Positions 1 to 6,506 of a DNA stretch of 14,209 nucleotides are shown here, piece after piece (positions within the stretch are counted from its first letter, which is position 1; every line of letters begins with the position of its first letter). Made by a program: the position numbers and the translations under genes. Source of the stretch: DATJXG01 sp035500455. Its GTDB lineage: Bacteria; Acidobacteriota; Terriglobia; Terriglobales; Acidobacteriaceae. A model generated the notes under the pieces. The model saw only the letters and a list, made by a program, of their open reading frames with translations. It was not told where the DNA came from and ran no database searches. Location of the stretch: the NCBI GenBank assembly GCA_035500455.1, contig DATJXG010000476.1, forward strand, positions 1 through 14,209, in the 5' to 3' direction.

Positions 1-386
1 TGAACCCGGCGGCCGAGCTTTTCAAAGTCGCGGTCGGAGCTTACCAGAATGGCCTGGTGCGATACGGTCAAGGCTGCCGCAATGCAGTCCACGTACGGAA
101 GTTTGTGGAATACCTTGATCTCTCCGGCCTGGAGCGCCTGAGAAAGATCGACGGCGACGATCTGAAGCGGAAGACGTGCCAGTCCGGCCAGCGTCCGACG
201 CGCCTTCTCCTCACCACGCCGCTGCCACAAAAGATAGAAGACTTCCCCCCAGTTGATAACCGAAATCAGCACCGAGTGTTGATTGTGGCTCGCGGCTTGG
301 AGCAACTGCTCCACCTTGTGGAATCCGGGTCCGGCCTCGACCAGATCCAACACTGCGTTCGCGTCAAGGACGTAGGTTCTTGTCAC
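1..386 (-). CDS. vapC: PIN-domain toxin (VapC-like), 3' end beyond the window
   Basis: This is the toxin of a type II toxin-antitoxin pair. PIN-domain VapC proteins are Mg2+-dependent RNases that cleave tRNA or rRNA. The frame reads leftward from GTG at 386-384 and stays open for 128 codons to the window edge. It begins VTRTYVLDANAVLDLVEA. The acidic PIN residues are all visible: D8 in LDANAVL, E48 in INWGEVF, D100 in PYVDCIAAA, and D118 (with D120) in SSDRDF. PIN proteins of this type are about 130-140 residues, so only a few C-terminal residues are probably missing. The GTG overlaps the antitoxin stop as GTGA, and only a close GGAG precedes it, so translation is probably coupled to the antitoxin. 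The exact RNA target cannot be read from the sequence. Confidence 0.9.
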   Translation of the reverse strand, partial: MTRTYVLDANAVLDLVEAGPGFHKVEQLLQAASHNQHSVLISVINWGEVFYLLWQRRGEEKARRTLAGLARLPLQIVAVDLSQALQAGEIKVFHKLPYVDCIAAALTVSHQAILVSSDRDFEKLGRRV

Positions 387-1063
387 TTCTCCAACCGGTG
401 CTGTCGCTCCCGGGCCTCAACCAGCGAATCCTCGCCTTTACAACAGCCGACTAAGCTATGGATGAACTTTTCTGTGATGGGCTGAAGCACGAGACGGTCG
501 TCTTCGCGATAAATGCTGATACGGGTGCCTTCATCAAGTTCAAGCTCCCTCCGCAAGTTCTCGGGGATCACGACGGCACCGTCAGAATTAATGAAAGCCG
601 TAGCGGATTGCATTCCGCTCCACGCTGCCGGCAGCGAACTCTCGGGACGGCTCTGCCAGAGACTTACAGGATTGATGCCCGCTGGCGCCGACGCGGGTGG
701 CGAGGGAGGCTTTGAATAGACGGTGTCATACCAATCGACCAGCGTCTGGTATTCGGCCGGAAGGTCCCACTTGTCGGGCCGAACCTTTCCATTTTGCCGG
801 TCACCGTGGCACGGGTCGCTGATGCGGTGCAGCCTCCTCAGCCCCCGCCCAACGTCTTGGAGCATACGATGCGTCGCCGGATCTTTCGGACGGTTGGCAA
901 GGCAATGACTTGACAAGTGAATCTGGAAGCCAGTCCTCACAGGTTGCTTACCACATTCCTGTCTCCACCGCTGCTTTATCTCCGCGACGGAAAAACGCTC
1001 CCTTTCCGGATGTTCTCTGTGCAACAGGGCGGTACTTACCCAGACTTCGTCAGCTACTTTCAT
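383..1063 (-). CDS. Long AbrB/MazE-type antitoxin with an unknown N-terminal domain
   Basis: This is a 226-residue protein upstream of the PIN toxin. Residues 151-226 form a complete swapped-hairpin AbrB/SpoVT/MazE antitoxin. They begin MQSATAFINSDGAVVIP, continue with LRRELELDEGTRISIYREDD, and end in a charged tail that would bind the toxin. Residues 1-116 (starting MKVADEVWVSTALLHREH) are a separate domain that I cannot name. It is rich in His, Arg and Trp and has an HTH-like look at FSVAEIKQRW. A Pro/Ala/Ser-rich linker (about 117-150) joins the two. The start is supported by AGGAGGT 7 nt upstream (1071-1077). An internal ATG at 613 has GGAG 4 nt upstream and would give a normal-sized 76-residue antitoxin. 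AbrB-type antitoxins usually repress their own operon. The fusion is the odd feature here. Confidence 0.85.
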   Translation of the reverse strand: MKVADEVWVSTALLHREHPERERFSVAEIKQRWRQECGKQPVRTGFQIHLSSHCLANRPKDPATHRMLQDVGRGLRRLHRISDPCHGDRQNGKVRPDKWDLPAEYQTLVDWYDTVYSKPPSPPASAPAGINPVSLWQSRPESSLPAAWSGMQSATAFINSDGAVVIPENLRRELELDEGTRISIYREDDRLVLQPITEKFIHSLVGCCKGEDSLVEARERQHRLEK

Positions 1064-1070
1064 CGTTTTG

Positions 1071-1077
1071 ACCTCCT
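1071..1077 (-). promoter_or_regulatory. Shine-Dalgarno of the long antitoxin
   Basis: On the minus strand this reads AGGAGGT, a perfect anti-SD match, with a 7-nt spacer before ATG 1063. It decides in favour of the long antitoxin over a product starting only at 613. Confidence 0.85.
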
Positions 1078-1117
1078 AGTCTTGGGACCCTATCGGAGAA
1101 CCCTCATGACTTTTTTC

Positions 1118-1146
1118 AAATTACACCTATTTACATACATCGTCAA
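1118..1146 (-). promoter_or_regulatory. Sigma70-type promoter of the toxin-antitoxin operon
   Basis: On the minus strand a TTGACG -35 box (1146-1141) and a TAATTT -10 box (1123-1118) are exactly 17 nt apart in AT-rich DNA. The predicted start point near 1111 leaves a leader of about 48 nt that includes the strong SD. The plus-strand octamer AAATTACA occurs at 1118-1125, over the -10, and again at 1149-1156, just upstream of the -35. A related ATTTACAT lies at 1129-1136. These are plausible autorepression sites for the AbrB-type antitoxin. The boxes are seen directly; the operator role is inferred. Confidence 0.65.
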
Positions 1147-1194
1147 ATAAATTACATCAAGGCGAATAAATAACGAATATTGACAGATTCACGC

Positions 1195-1200
1195 TACAAT
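1195..1200 (+). promoter_or_regulatory. -10 box of lhr, implying a leaderless transcript
   Basis: TACAAT ends 7 nt before the lhr ATG at 1208, so transcription would start at or within 1-2 nt of the start codon. No Shine-Dalgarno sequence precedes this ATG, which agrees. No -35 lies at the right distance; a TTGACA at 1180-1185 is only 9 nt away. Confidence 0.5.
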
Positions 1201-1207
1201 ATTCCTA

Positions 1208-4200
1208 ATGTCGTCTCTTCCCTCCTCGCTTGCCTGGGCTCACCCTATCGTGGGGGAGTGGTTTGTCGGCAAGTTTGGGACGCCGACTGAGCCGCAGGAG
1301 CAGGGCTGGCCTCATATCCTGGCTGGGCGCACCACGCTGATCTCCGCGCCTACCGGATCGGGCAAGACCCTGGCGGCGTTCCTCGCCTGCATTGACCGCC
1401 TGGTGCGCAAGGCGCTGGCGGGCGAACTGCAGGACCGCACCGAGGTGCTGTACGTATCGCCGCTCAAGGCCTTGGGCAATGACATCCAGAAGAATCTGGA
1501 AGCCCCGCTGGGCGAAATTCTGCAGATGGCGGGGGAGCGCGGCCTGCTGATGCCGGAGATTCGCACCGCGGTCCGCACCGGCGACACGTTGATGCACGAG
1601 CGGCGGGCGATGCTCAAGCGGCCTCCGCACATTCTGGTGACCACGCCTGAATCACTCTACATTCTGCTCACGGCGGAGAGCAGTCGCAAGATTCTGCGCA
1701 GCGTGGAGACGGTCATCGTGGACGAAATCCACGCCGTGGCGGATGACAAGCGGGGGGCACACCTGGCGCTGTCGCTGGAGCGGCTGGAGGAGTTGCGGGC
1801 GGAAGCGGCCTCGCCCTTGGGCTCTCTTTCTCTTGCCATTTCCCCTCTTGCCATTCTCCCTCCTCTCGTCATTCCGAGCGAAGCGAGGAATCTCGGTCTT
1901 ATCAGTTCCGGCCAAGAACGAGATTCCTCGTCGCATTCGCTCCTCGGAATGACAAGTGGGGAAGGTGTCCTCGGAATGACAGGTGGGGAGCGCGTCCCCG
2001 GAATGACAAGCGGGAGGGGGCTTACCCGCATCGGGCTTTCGGCTACGCAGAAGCCGATCGAAGAAGTCGCCCACTTCCTTACCGGCAATGGGCGGCCCGA
2101 TCCGGTGATCGTGAACATCGGCCACCGCCGCAAGCTCGACCTGGCGGTGGAGGTCCCACCGTCGCCGCTGGGGCCGATCACCACCAACGAAATGTGGGAC
2201 GAGATTTATGACCGGCTGGCGGAACTGGCGAATCAGCATCGGTCCACGCTGATTTTTGTTAATACGCGGCGGCTGGTGGAGCGGGTGGCCCACAATCTCG
2301 GGGCCAGGCTTGGCGAAGACAACGTGGCGGCGCACCACGGCAGCTTGTCGCGCAAGCTGCGCCTGGCGGCCGAGAAGAAACTTAAGGAAGGCCAGATCAA
2401 AGTGCTGGTGGCCACGGCTTCTTTGGAGTTGGGTATTGATATCGGTACCGTGGACCTGGTCGCGCAGATCAGCACTCCGCGGGCGATTGCCGTGGCTTTG
2501 CAGCGGGTGGGGCGCTCGGGTCACTGGCGGGGGGCGGTGCCCAAGGGACGCTTCTTCGCCACCACGCGCGACGATCTGCTGGAGTGCGCATCTCTAGTGC
2601 GCTCGATCCGCCAGGGCGATCTCGACCGCCTGATGATTCCCGAGGCTCCGCTGGACATTCTGGCGCAGCAGATCGTAGCGACGTGTGCATCGGGTAGCGG
2701 CGGCGTCCCACCGGCACCGGAGGAGCAAGACAATCAATCGGAGGCCGCGAATTCCAGCCGGCGGGACGCCGGCGCTACGGTTGGCGGCCGCGACGAAGAC
2801 GAACTCTTCGCCCTGGTAAAGCGCGCCTACCCCTACCGCAATCTCTCGCGCCAAAGCTTCGACGCTATTCTGGAAATGCTCTCCGAAGGCATTGCCGCGA
2901 AGCGCGGGCGCTACGGCGCTTACATCCACCGCGACCGCGTGAACAACAAGTTGCGGGCACGCCGCGGAGCACGGCTGGCAGCCATCACCAGTGGCGGAGC
3001 GATTCCGGAGACCGCACTATTCACCGTGGTGGCGGAGCCCGAAGGCACTGTAGTCGGCACGCTCGACGAAGACTTTGCGGTCGAGAGCAACCGTGACGAC
3101 ATCGTGCTGCTGGGAAATACTTCGTGGCGCATTCGGCGCATTGAAGGCAAGTCCGGGCGAGTGTTGGTGGAAGATGCTCACGGCGCGCCGCCCACGCTTC
3201 CCTTCTGGCTGGGCGAAGCTCCGGCGCGGACCCAGGAACTTTCCGCCCAGGTGGCCGGGCTACGGCAGGAAATCAGCGACCGCTTGCCGAATGTTTCCCC
3301 GGTGGGAGTTTCGCAGAACCAGCCTGTGGTGGCCGAGACCGCCGCCTGGCTGAAGGAAGAATGCGGTCTCGACGACTCCGCCGCCGAGCAGGCAATTGAA
3401 TATATCCTGCAAGGCCGCGCCGTTCTCGGCACCGTTCCCACGCAGGACACCATCATCGCCGAGCGCTTCTTCGATGAAGGCGGCGGCATGCAGCTCATTA
3501 TTCACTCGCCCTTCGGCGGCCGCATCAATAAGGCCTGGGGGCTGGCGCTGCGCAAGCGCTTCTGCCGCGGCTTCAATTTCGAGTTGCAGGCGGCGGCCAC
3601 CGACAACGGCCTGAACATCGCGCTCGCCGAGCAGCACAGCTTTCCGCTGGCCGATGTTTTCCACTTTCTGAGCACCGGCACCGTGCAGGAACTGCTGGAG
3701 CAGGCGTCGCTGGCCTCGCCCATTTTCGGCACGCGCTGGCGCTGGGATGCCAATCGATCGCTGGCCCTGCTGCGCTTTATGGGCGGCAAGAAAGTTCCAC
3801 CGCAGATTCAGCGCATCCGTTCTGACGATCTCCTGGCTTCGGTGTTTCCTGACGTCGCTGCCTGCCAGGAAAATATCGTTGGCGACATCAAGATTCCCGA
3901 CCATCCGCTGGTGAACGAGGTAATGAAGGACGTGCTCACCGAAGCGATGGATCTCGACGGCCTGAAGAATCTGTTGCGCCGCATCGAAGAAGGCAGCGTT
4001 CGCTGCGTGGCCGTGGATACGCCGGTACCGTCGCAGTTCTCGCACGAAATTCTGAATGCGAATCCCTACGCCTATCTTGACGACGCGCCTCTGGAAGAGC
4101 GGCGGGCGCGGGCGGTGGAGATGCGGCGGATTCTGCCCGAGTCGGTACTGGAGGAAGTGGGCAAGCTCGATCCGGAGGCGATTGCGCGGGTGCGGGAAGA

Positions 4201-5947
4201 GGCGTGGCCGGATGTGCGCGATGCGGATGAACTGCACGACGTGCTGCATACGCTGGTAGCGCTGCCGGAGAGTAGCAATCACCTTGGCCCGGAGACCCTC
4301 ATCCCCGAGGGCGAGTTCCACCTCGGTGTGGGAGAGGGCGGAGCTTTGCTCCGCTGGACGGGCGAGGGCGCCCGTCCCCACTTAAGCAGTGAACAGTGGC
4401 GAGGTTATTTTGAGCGGCTGGTTTTGCAGGGCCGGGCATCGCGAGCGTTGCGGGATGACCGCAAGTATTGGGTCGCGGCGGAACGCGCGGCGGCTTTCCG
4501 GCTGTTGTTTCCCATGGCGGAGTTTGAGCAGATGCTGGCCGACGTCAGGACGCCGGCCCTGTCTCAAGAAGATGCTTTGCTGGCGATGGTTACCGGGTGG
4601 ATGGCGCATCTGGGGCCGGCCTCGGCTTCTCAGTTGGGCGAGCTGCTCGGCCTGCCCGCTTCCGAGATCGAGAAGGCCCTGCTTCGCATGGAGGCTTCCG
4701 GGGCGATCTTGCGAGGGACCTTCACCGGGGCAGAGTCGCGGGCGGGGGCGCCCGCGCCACATGAAATTGAGTGGTGCGAGCGGCGGCTTCTGGCGCGCAT
4801 TCACCGGCTCACCGTCGCCACCCTGCGCAAGCAGATCGAACCGGTCAACGCCGCGCAGTTCGTGCGCTGGCTGCTGCGCTGGCAGCATGTGGCTCCCGGG
4901 ACGCAGGCGCAGGGAGAACGTGCGCTGCTTGAAGTGTTGCGGCAGTTGCAAGGCTTCGAGATTCCCGCCAGCGCCTGGGAGCGGCAAATTCTATCGCGGC
5001 GGATGGTGGATTACGACCCCAAGGCGCTCGACCAGCTTTGCCTTACCGGTGCGGTGGGCTGGGGAAGGTTGTCGCCGCATCCTGCCACGTTGGAGGATTC
5101 GGCCTCCGGCAAGCGGCGGGTAATTCCCACCAGCGTGGCGCCCATTACATTCTTTGTGCGGGAAGAGGCGGACTGGATGACGCCGCACCATCCCACGCCG
5201 CAGCATCCCACCGCCGAAGAACCTGGAACCCGCGGCCTGGGCGAAGGCGCGCGCCAGGTGCTTGACTTCCTGCGGCAGCGCGGAGCTTCCTTCTTTGCCG
5301 ATATAGTGCGCGGCACCGGCAAGTTGAAAGCGGAAATCGAAACCGCCTTGTGGGAACTGGTGGCGGCGGGGTTGGTCACGGCCGATGGCTTCGACAATTT
5401 GCGCTCGCTGATCGATCCCAAGCGCCGCGCCGGCCAGGGCAGCGGCCGTACCACCCGCCCCCGCCACAGCACCGGACGCTGGGCGGTGCTCTACACCGAC
5501 CAGGCCGCCGAGCGCAGCCGCGCCGTGGAAGCTACCTGCTGGATGCTGCTCAAGCGTTACGGCATCGTCTTCCGCGACCTGCTGGCACGGGAGACGAATC
5601 TCCCGAAGTGGCGCGAGTTGCTGATGGCGTTTCGCCGCCTGGAAGACCGCGGCGAAATCCGCGGCGGACGTTTTGTAGATGGTTTCCTGGGGGAGCAATT
5701 CGCGCTGCCGGTGGCGGTGGAATCGCTGCGGGCGACGCGCAAGCTGCCGCCGAGCGGTGAGACCGTTATGATCTCCGCTGCTGATCCCCTGAATCTGGTG
5801 GGAATTCTTGTGCCCGGCGAGCGGGTGCCGGCGATTTCGGGAAGGTTTGTTTCCCTGCGCGATGGAGTTGCCGTTGAAGCTCAGCCGGCGGCGATCAGGG
5901 AGTCAAGCGCGCTGGGCGGAGAACCGTCCGCCTTCTCGGCCGATTGA
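1208..5947 (+). CDS. lhr: Lhr-family large ATP-dependent helicase
   Basis: This is a 1579-residue superfamily 2 helicase of the long Lhr type (E. coli Lhr is about 1538). Lhr proteins are 3'-5' nucleic-acid translocases linked to DNA repair. Helicase motifs appear in order: APTGSGKT (47-54), VSPLKAL (83-89), TTPESL (145-150), DEIH (172-175), LSATQ (277-281), FVNTRR (350-355), VATASLELGIDIG (401-413) and QRVGRSGHW (432-440). Winged-helix and beta-barrel core regions and the long Lhr C-terminal half follow. ATG 1208 fits the usual N-terminus just before the conserved FGTPTEPQEQGWPHI. Residues about 203-272 between motifs II and III are not helicase sequence but an in-frame repeat insertion. Further repeat-derived segments lie near residues 496-524, 1045-1057 and 1177-1183. 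No companion exonuclease gene is adjacent. Whether the insertions leave the enzyme active is unknown. Confidence 0.95.
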   Translation: MSSLPSSLAWAHPIVGEWFVGKFGTPTEPQEQGWPHILAGRTTLISAPTGSGKTLAAFLACIDRLVRKALAGELQDRTEVLYVSPLKALGNDIQKNLEAPLGEILQMAGERGLLMPEIRTAVRTGDTLMHERRAMLKRPPHILVTTPESLYILLTAESSRKILRSVETVIVDEIHAVADDKRGAHLALSLERLEELRAEAASPLGSLSLAISPLAILPPLVIPSEARNLGLISSGQERDSSSHSLLGMTSGEGVLGMTGGERVPGMTSGRGLTRIGLSATQKPIEEVAHFLTGNGRPDPVIVNIGHRRKLDLAVEVPPSPLGPITTNEMWDEIYDRLAELANQHRSTLIFVNTRRLVERVAHNLGARLGEDNVAAHHGSLSRKLRLAAEKKLKEGQIKVLVATASLELGIDIGTVDLVAQISTPRAIAVALQRVGRSGHWRGAVPKGRFFATTRDDLLECASLVRSIRQGDLDRLMIPEAPLDILAQQIVATCASGSGGVPPAPEEQDNQSEAANSSRRDAGATVGGRDEDELFALVKRAYPYRNLSRQSFDAILEMLSEGIAAKRGRYGAYIHRDRVNNKLRARRGARLAAITSGGAIPETALFTVVAEPEGTVVGTLDEDFAVESNRDDIVLLGNTSWRIRRIEGKSGRVLVEDAHGAPPTLPFWLGEAPARTQELSAQVAGLRQEISDRLPNVSPVGVSQNQPVVAETAAWLKEECGLDDSAAEQAIEYILQGRAVLGTVPTQDTIIAERFFDEGGGMQLIIHSPFGGRINKAWGLALRKRFCRGFNFELQAAATDNGLNIALAEQHSFPLADVFHFLSTGTVQELLEQASLASPIFGTRWRWDANRSLALLRFMGGKKVPPQIQRIRSDDLLASVFPDVAACQENIVGDIKIPDHPLVNEVMKDVLTEAMDLDGLKNLLRRIEEGSVRCVAVDTPVPSQFSHEILNANPYAYLDDAPLEERRARAVEMRRILPESVLEEVGKLDPEAIARVREEAWPDVRDADELHDVLHTLVALPESSNHLGPETLIPEGEFHLGVGEGGALLRWTGEGARPHLSSEQWRGYFERLVLQGRASRALRDDRKYWVAAERAAAFRLLFPMAEFEQMLADVRTPALSQEDALLAMVTGWMAHLGPASASQLGELLGLPASEIEKALLRMEASGAILRGTFTGAESRAGAPAPHEIEWCERRLLARIHRLTVATLRKQIEPVNAAQFVRWLLRWQHVAPGTQAQGERALLEVLRQLQGFEIPASAWERQILSRRMVDYDPKALDQLCLTGAVGWGRLSPHPATLEDSASGKRRVIPTSVAPITFFVREEADWMTPHHPTPQHPTAEEPGTRGLGEGARQVLDFLRQRGASFFADIVRGTGKLKAEIETALWELVAAGLVTADGFDNLRSLIDPKRRAGQGSGRTTRPRHSTGRWAVLYTDQAAERSRAVEATCWMLLKRYGIVFRDLLARETNLPKWRELLMAFRRLEDRGEIRGGRFVDGFLGEQFALPVAVESLRATRKLPPSGETVMISAADPLNLVGILVPGERVPAISGRFVSLRDGVAVEAQPAAIRESSALGGEPSAFSAD
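1814..2023 (+). repeat. Composite repeat inserted in frame in lhr (VIPSEARNL type)
   Basis: The segment has three parts. First, a pyrimidine-rich stretch repeats CTCTTGCCATT at 1830-1840 and 1845-1855. Second, a long imperfect palindrome has arms at 1868-1895 and 1919-1953, starting GTCATTCCGAG and ending CTCGGAATGAC. Third, three tandem 27-bp units lie at 1943-1969, 1970-1996 and 1997-2023, encoding LGMTSGEGV, LGMTGGERV and PGMTSGRGL. The palindrome translates as VIPSEARNL, the hallmark of a dispersed intergenic repeat found in many bacterial genomes. About 70 codons are added with the frame kept open. Confidence 0.85.
2694..2778 (+). repeat. Second palindromic repeat inside lhr
   Basis: 22-bp arms at 2694-2715 and 2757-2778 are inverted copies with 20 of 22 matches. 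The left arm begins GTAGCGGCGGCGTCCC and the right arm ends GGGACGCCGGCGCTAC. They flank about 41 bp and encode a hydrophilic segment (GGVPPAP ... SSRRDAGATVGG, residues about 496-524). It sits between conserved Lhr core blocks, where a low-complexity linker is not expected. Confidence 0.75.
4340..4377 (+). repeat. Two adjacent hairpins inside lhr
   Basis: GGAGC-TTT-GCTCC (4340-4352) is followed by the perfect dyad GGACGGGCG-AGGG-CGCCCGTCC (4356-4377). They encode GALLRWTGEGARPH, a poorly conserved-looking stretch near residues 1045-1058. The architecture matches GC-rich dispersed intergenic repeats, so an in-frame insertion is likely. Confidence 0.6.
4737..4756 (+). repeat. GC-rich palindrome inside lhr
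   Basis: CGCGGGCG-GGGG-CGCCCGCG is a perfect 8-bp-arm dyad. It encodes SRAGAPAP near residues 1176-1183, between two conserved-looking blocks. It is probably a short relic of the same class of repeat as the other lhr insertions, but could be chance in GC-rich DNA. Confidence 0.5.
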
Positions 5948-5976
5948 GAGCATCCATTGCTCAAGGAAGCCTCTTT

Positions 5977-6051
5977 GCCGCGGACACACGCGGATCTCCG
6001 CTGGTTCAGTCCATTGAGAAATCCGTGTTAATCCGCCCAATCCGTGGCGGC
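5977..6051. repeat. Imperfect inverted repeat (ATCCGTG/CACGGAT type)
   Basis: The left part 5977-5995 (GCCGCGGACACACGCGGAT) and the right part 6021-6051 (starting ATCCGTGTTAATCCGCC, ending GTGGCGGC) are imperfect inverted copies. Similar ATCCGTG-rich palindromes are common dispersed intergenic repeats in acidobacteria-like genomes. That comparison is from memory. Confidence 0.6.
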
Positions 6052-6100
6052 GATGTTGAGTTTCCCTTCGCAGTCGTGCCGCTTTCCTTTGGGTGAAACC

Positions 6101-6142
6101 CAGTTGCCAGTTGTCAGTTCCCGGTTCTCAGTTGCCGGTTTG
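6101..6142. repeat. Heptanucleotide tandem repeat, six units
   Basis: Six consecutive 7-bp units with consensus CAGTTGC: CAGTTGC, CAGTTGT, CAGTTCC, CGGTTCT, CAGTTGC and CGGTTTG. The strict period of 7 with drifting units indicates an old slippage-type microsatellite. Confidence 0.85.
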
Positions 6143-6159
6143 CGCGTGCTGACGGTTTC

Positions 6160-6201
6160 CTCGGACAAACGATCTCGGACAAACAATCTCGGACAAACAA
6201 T
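6160..6201. repeat. 14-bp tandem repeat, three units
   Basis: CTCGGACAAACGAT is followed by two identical units CTCGGACAAACAAT, in perfect head-to-tail register. It lies 17 bp after the heptamer array. Confidence 0.85.
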
Positions 6202-6202
6202 C

Positions 6203-6234
6203 AGGGACCCGATGAGGGGGTCCCTCGGGTCCCT
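6203..6234. repeat. 10-bp-arm inverted repeat
   Basis: AGGGACCCGA (6203-6212) and TCGGGTCCCT (6225-6234) are perfect inverted copies around a 12-bp centre that itself contains GGGTCCC. A stable stem could form in RNA from either strand. No T-run follows, so it is listed as a repeat rather than a terminator. Confidence 0.7.
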
Positions 6235-6432
6235 GTTGTACCGCCTAGCAGGACTGCTGAAAGCGCTTCCCCCATCGCTTTTGCCAGGCCGGTCAACCTC
6301 ACTCGTGCACCTGCAAGGCCACAAGGCGTCCGGCTGTGGATTTGCTGGGCGATATTCCAGTAACCCATTTATTTTCTTTGCGATCCAATTCGATTGCGGT
6401 AAGCTGTAGCTCGTCTCGGGAAGGCACATTCT

Positions 6433-6468
6433 CTATCCGAACGGATAGCTGCCTATCCTTTCGGATAG
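6433..6468. promoter_or_regulatory. Tandem 16-bp dyad operators upstream of the sigma54 activator
   Basis: CTATCCGAACGGATAG (6433-6448) has perfect 7-bp arms. CTATCCTTTCGGATAG (6453-6468) has perfect 6-bp arms. Both are 16 bp and share CTATCC....GGATAG, and their centres are 20 bp apart, about two helical turns. This is typical of a dimeric regulator binding twice on one DNA face. They lie 95-130 bp before the start codon, an activator-like distance. The binding protein is not identified; the downstream activator itself or an unlinked repressor are both possible. Confidence 0.65.
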
Positions 6469-6485
6469 CCAGCCGTCGATTCCGA

Positions 6486-6503
6486 TTGCAGAACGAACTG
6501 CAA
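6486..6503. promoter_or_regulatory. Third dyad before the sigma54 activator
   Basis: TTGCAG-N6-CTGCAA is a perfect 6-bp-arm inverted repeat, different in sequence from the pair at 6433-6468. It lies just upstream of the possible -35 box at 6507. It could be an operator or a chance dyad. Confidence 0.35.
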
Positions 6504-6506
6504 GAA

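Noticed and set aside
57..485. Plus-strand open frame at the left end
   Set aside because: It is antisense to the PIN toxin, whose frame has all catalytic acids. This frame shows no domain.
1180..1200. TTGACA (1180-1185) with TACAAT (1195-1200) as a classical promoter
   Set aside because: The spacer is only 9 nt, far below the 16-18 nt needed. Only the -10 box is kept.
1652..2524. Minus-strand frame with repeated CHSE-like peptides
   Set aside because: The peptides come from translating the palindromic repeat on the other strand. lhr is the real gene.
3260..4381. Long minus-strand open frame of 373 codons inside lhr
   Set aside because: It is a GC-driven shadow of lhr: His/Arg/Gln-rich, no domain, and no SD or promoter.
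5182..5211. 15-bp tandem duplication (GCCGCACCATCCCAC and a one-mismatch copy) in lhr
   Set aside because: Present, but short and in a likely linker (HHPTPQHPT). Simple slippage explains it.
6203..6234. Inverted repeat as an intrinsic terminator of lhr
   Set aside because: No T-run follows on either strand and it lies over 250 bp past the stop. It is better read as a dispersed repeat.
6028..6429. Minus-strand 133-codon frame in the intergenic region
   Set aside because: It translates through the 14-mer and heptamer arrays, has no recognisable domain, and has no SD.
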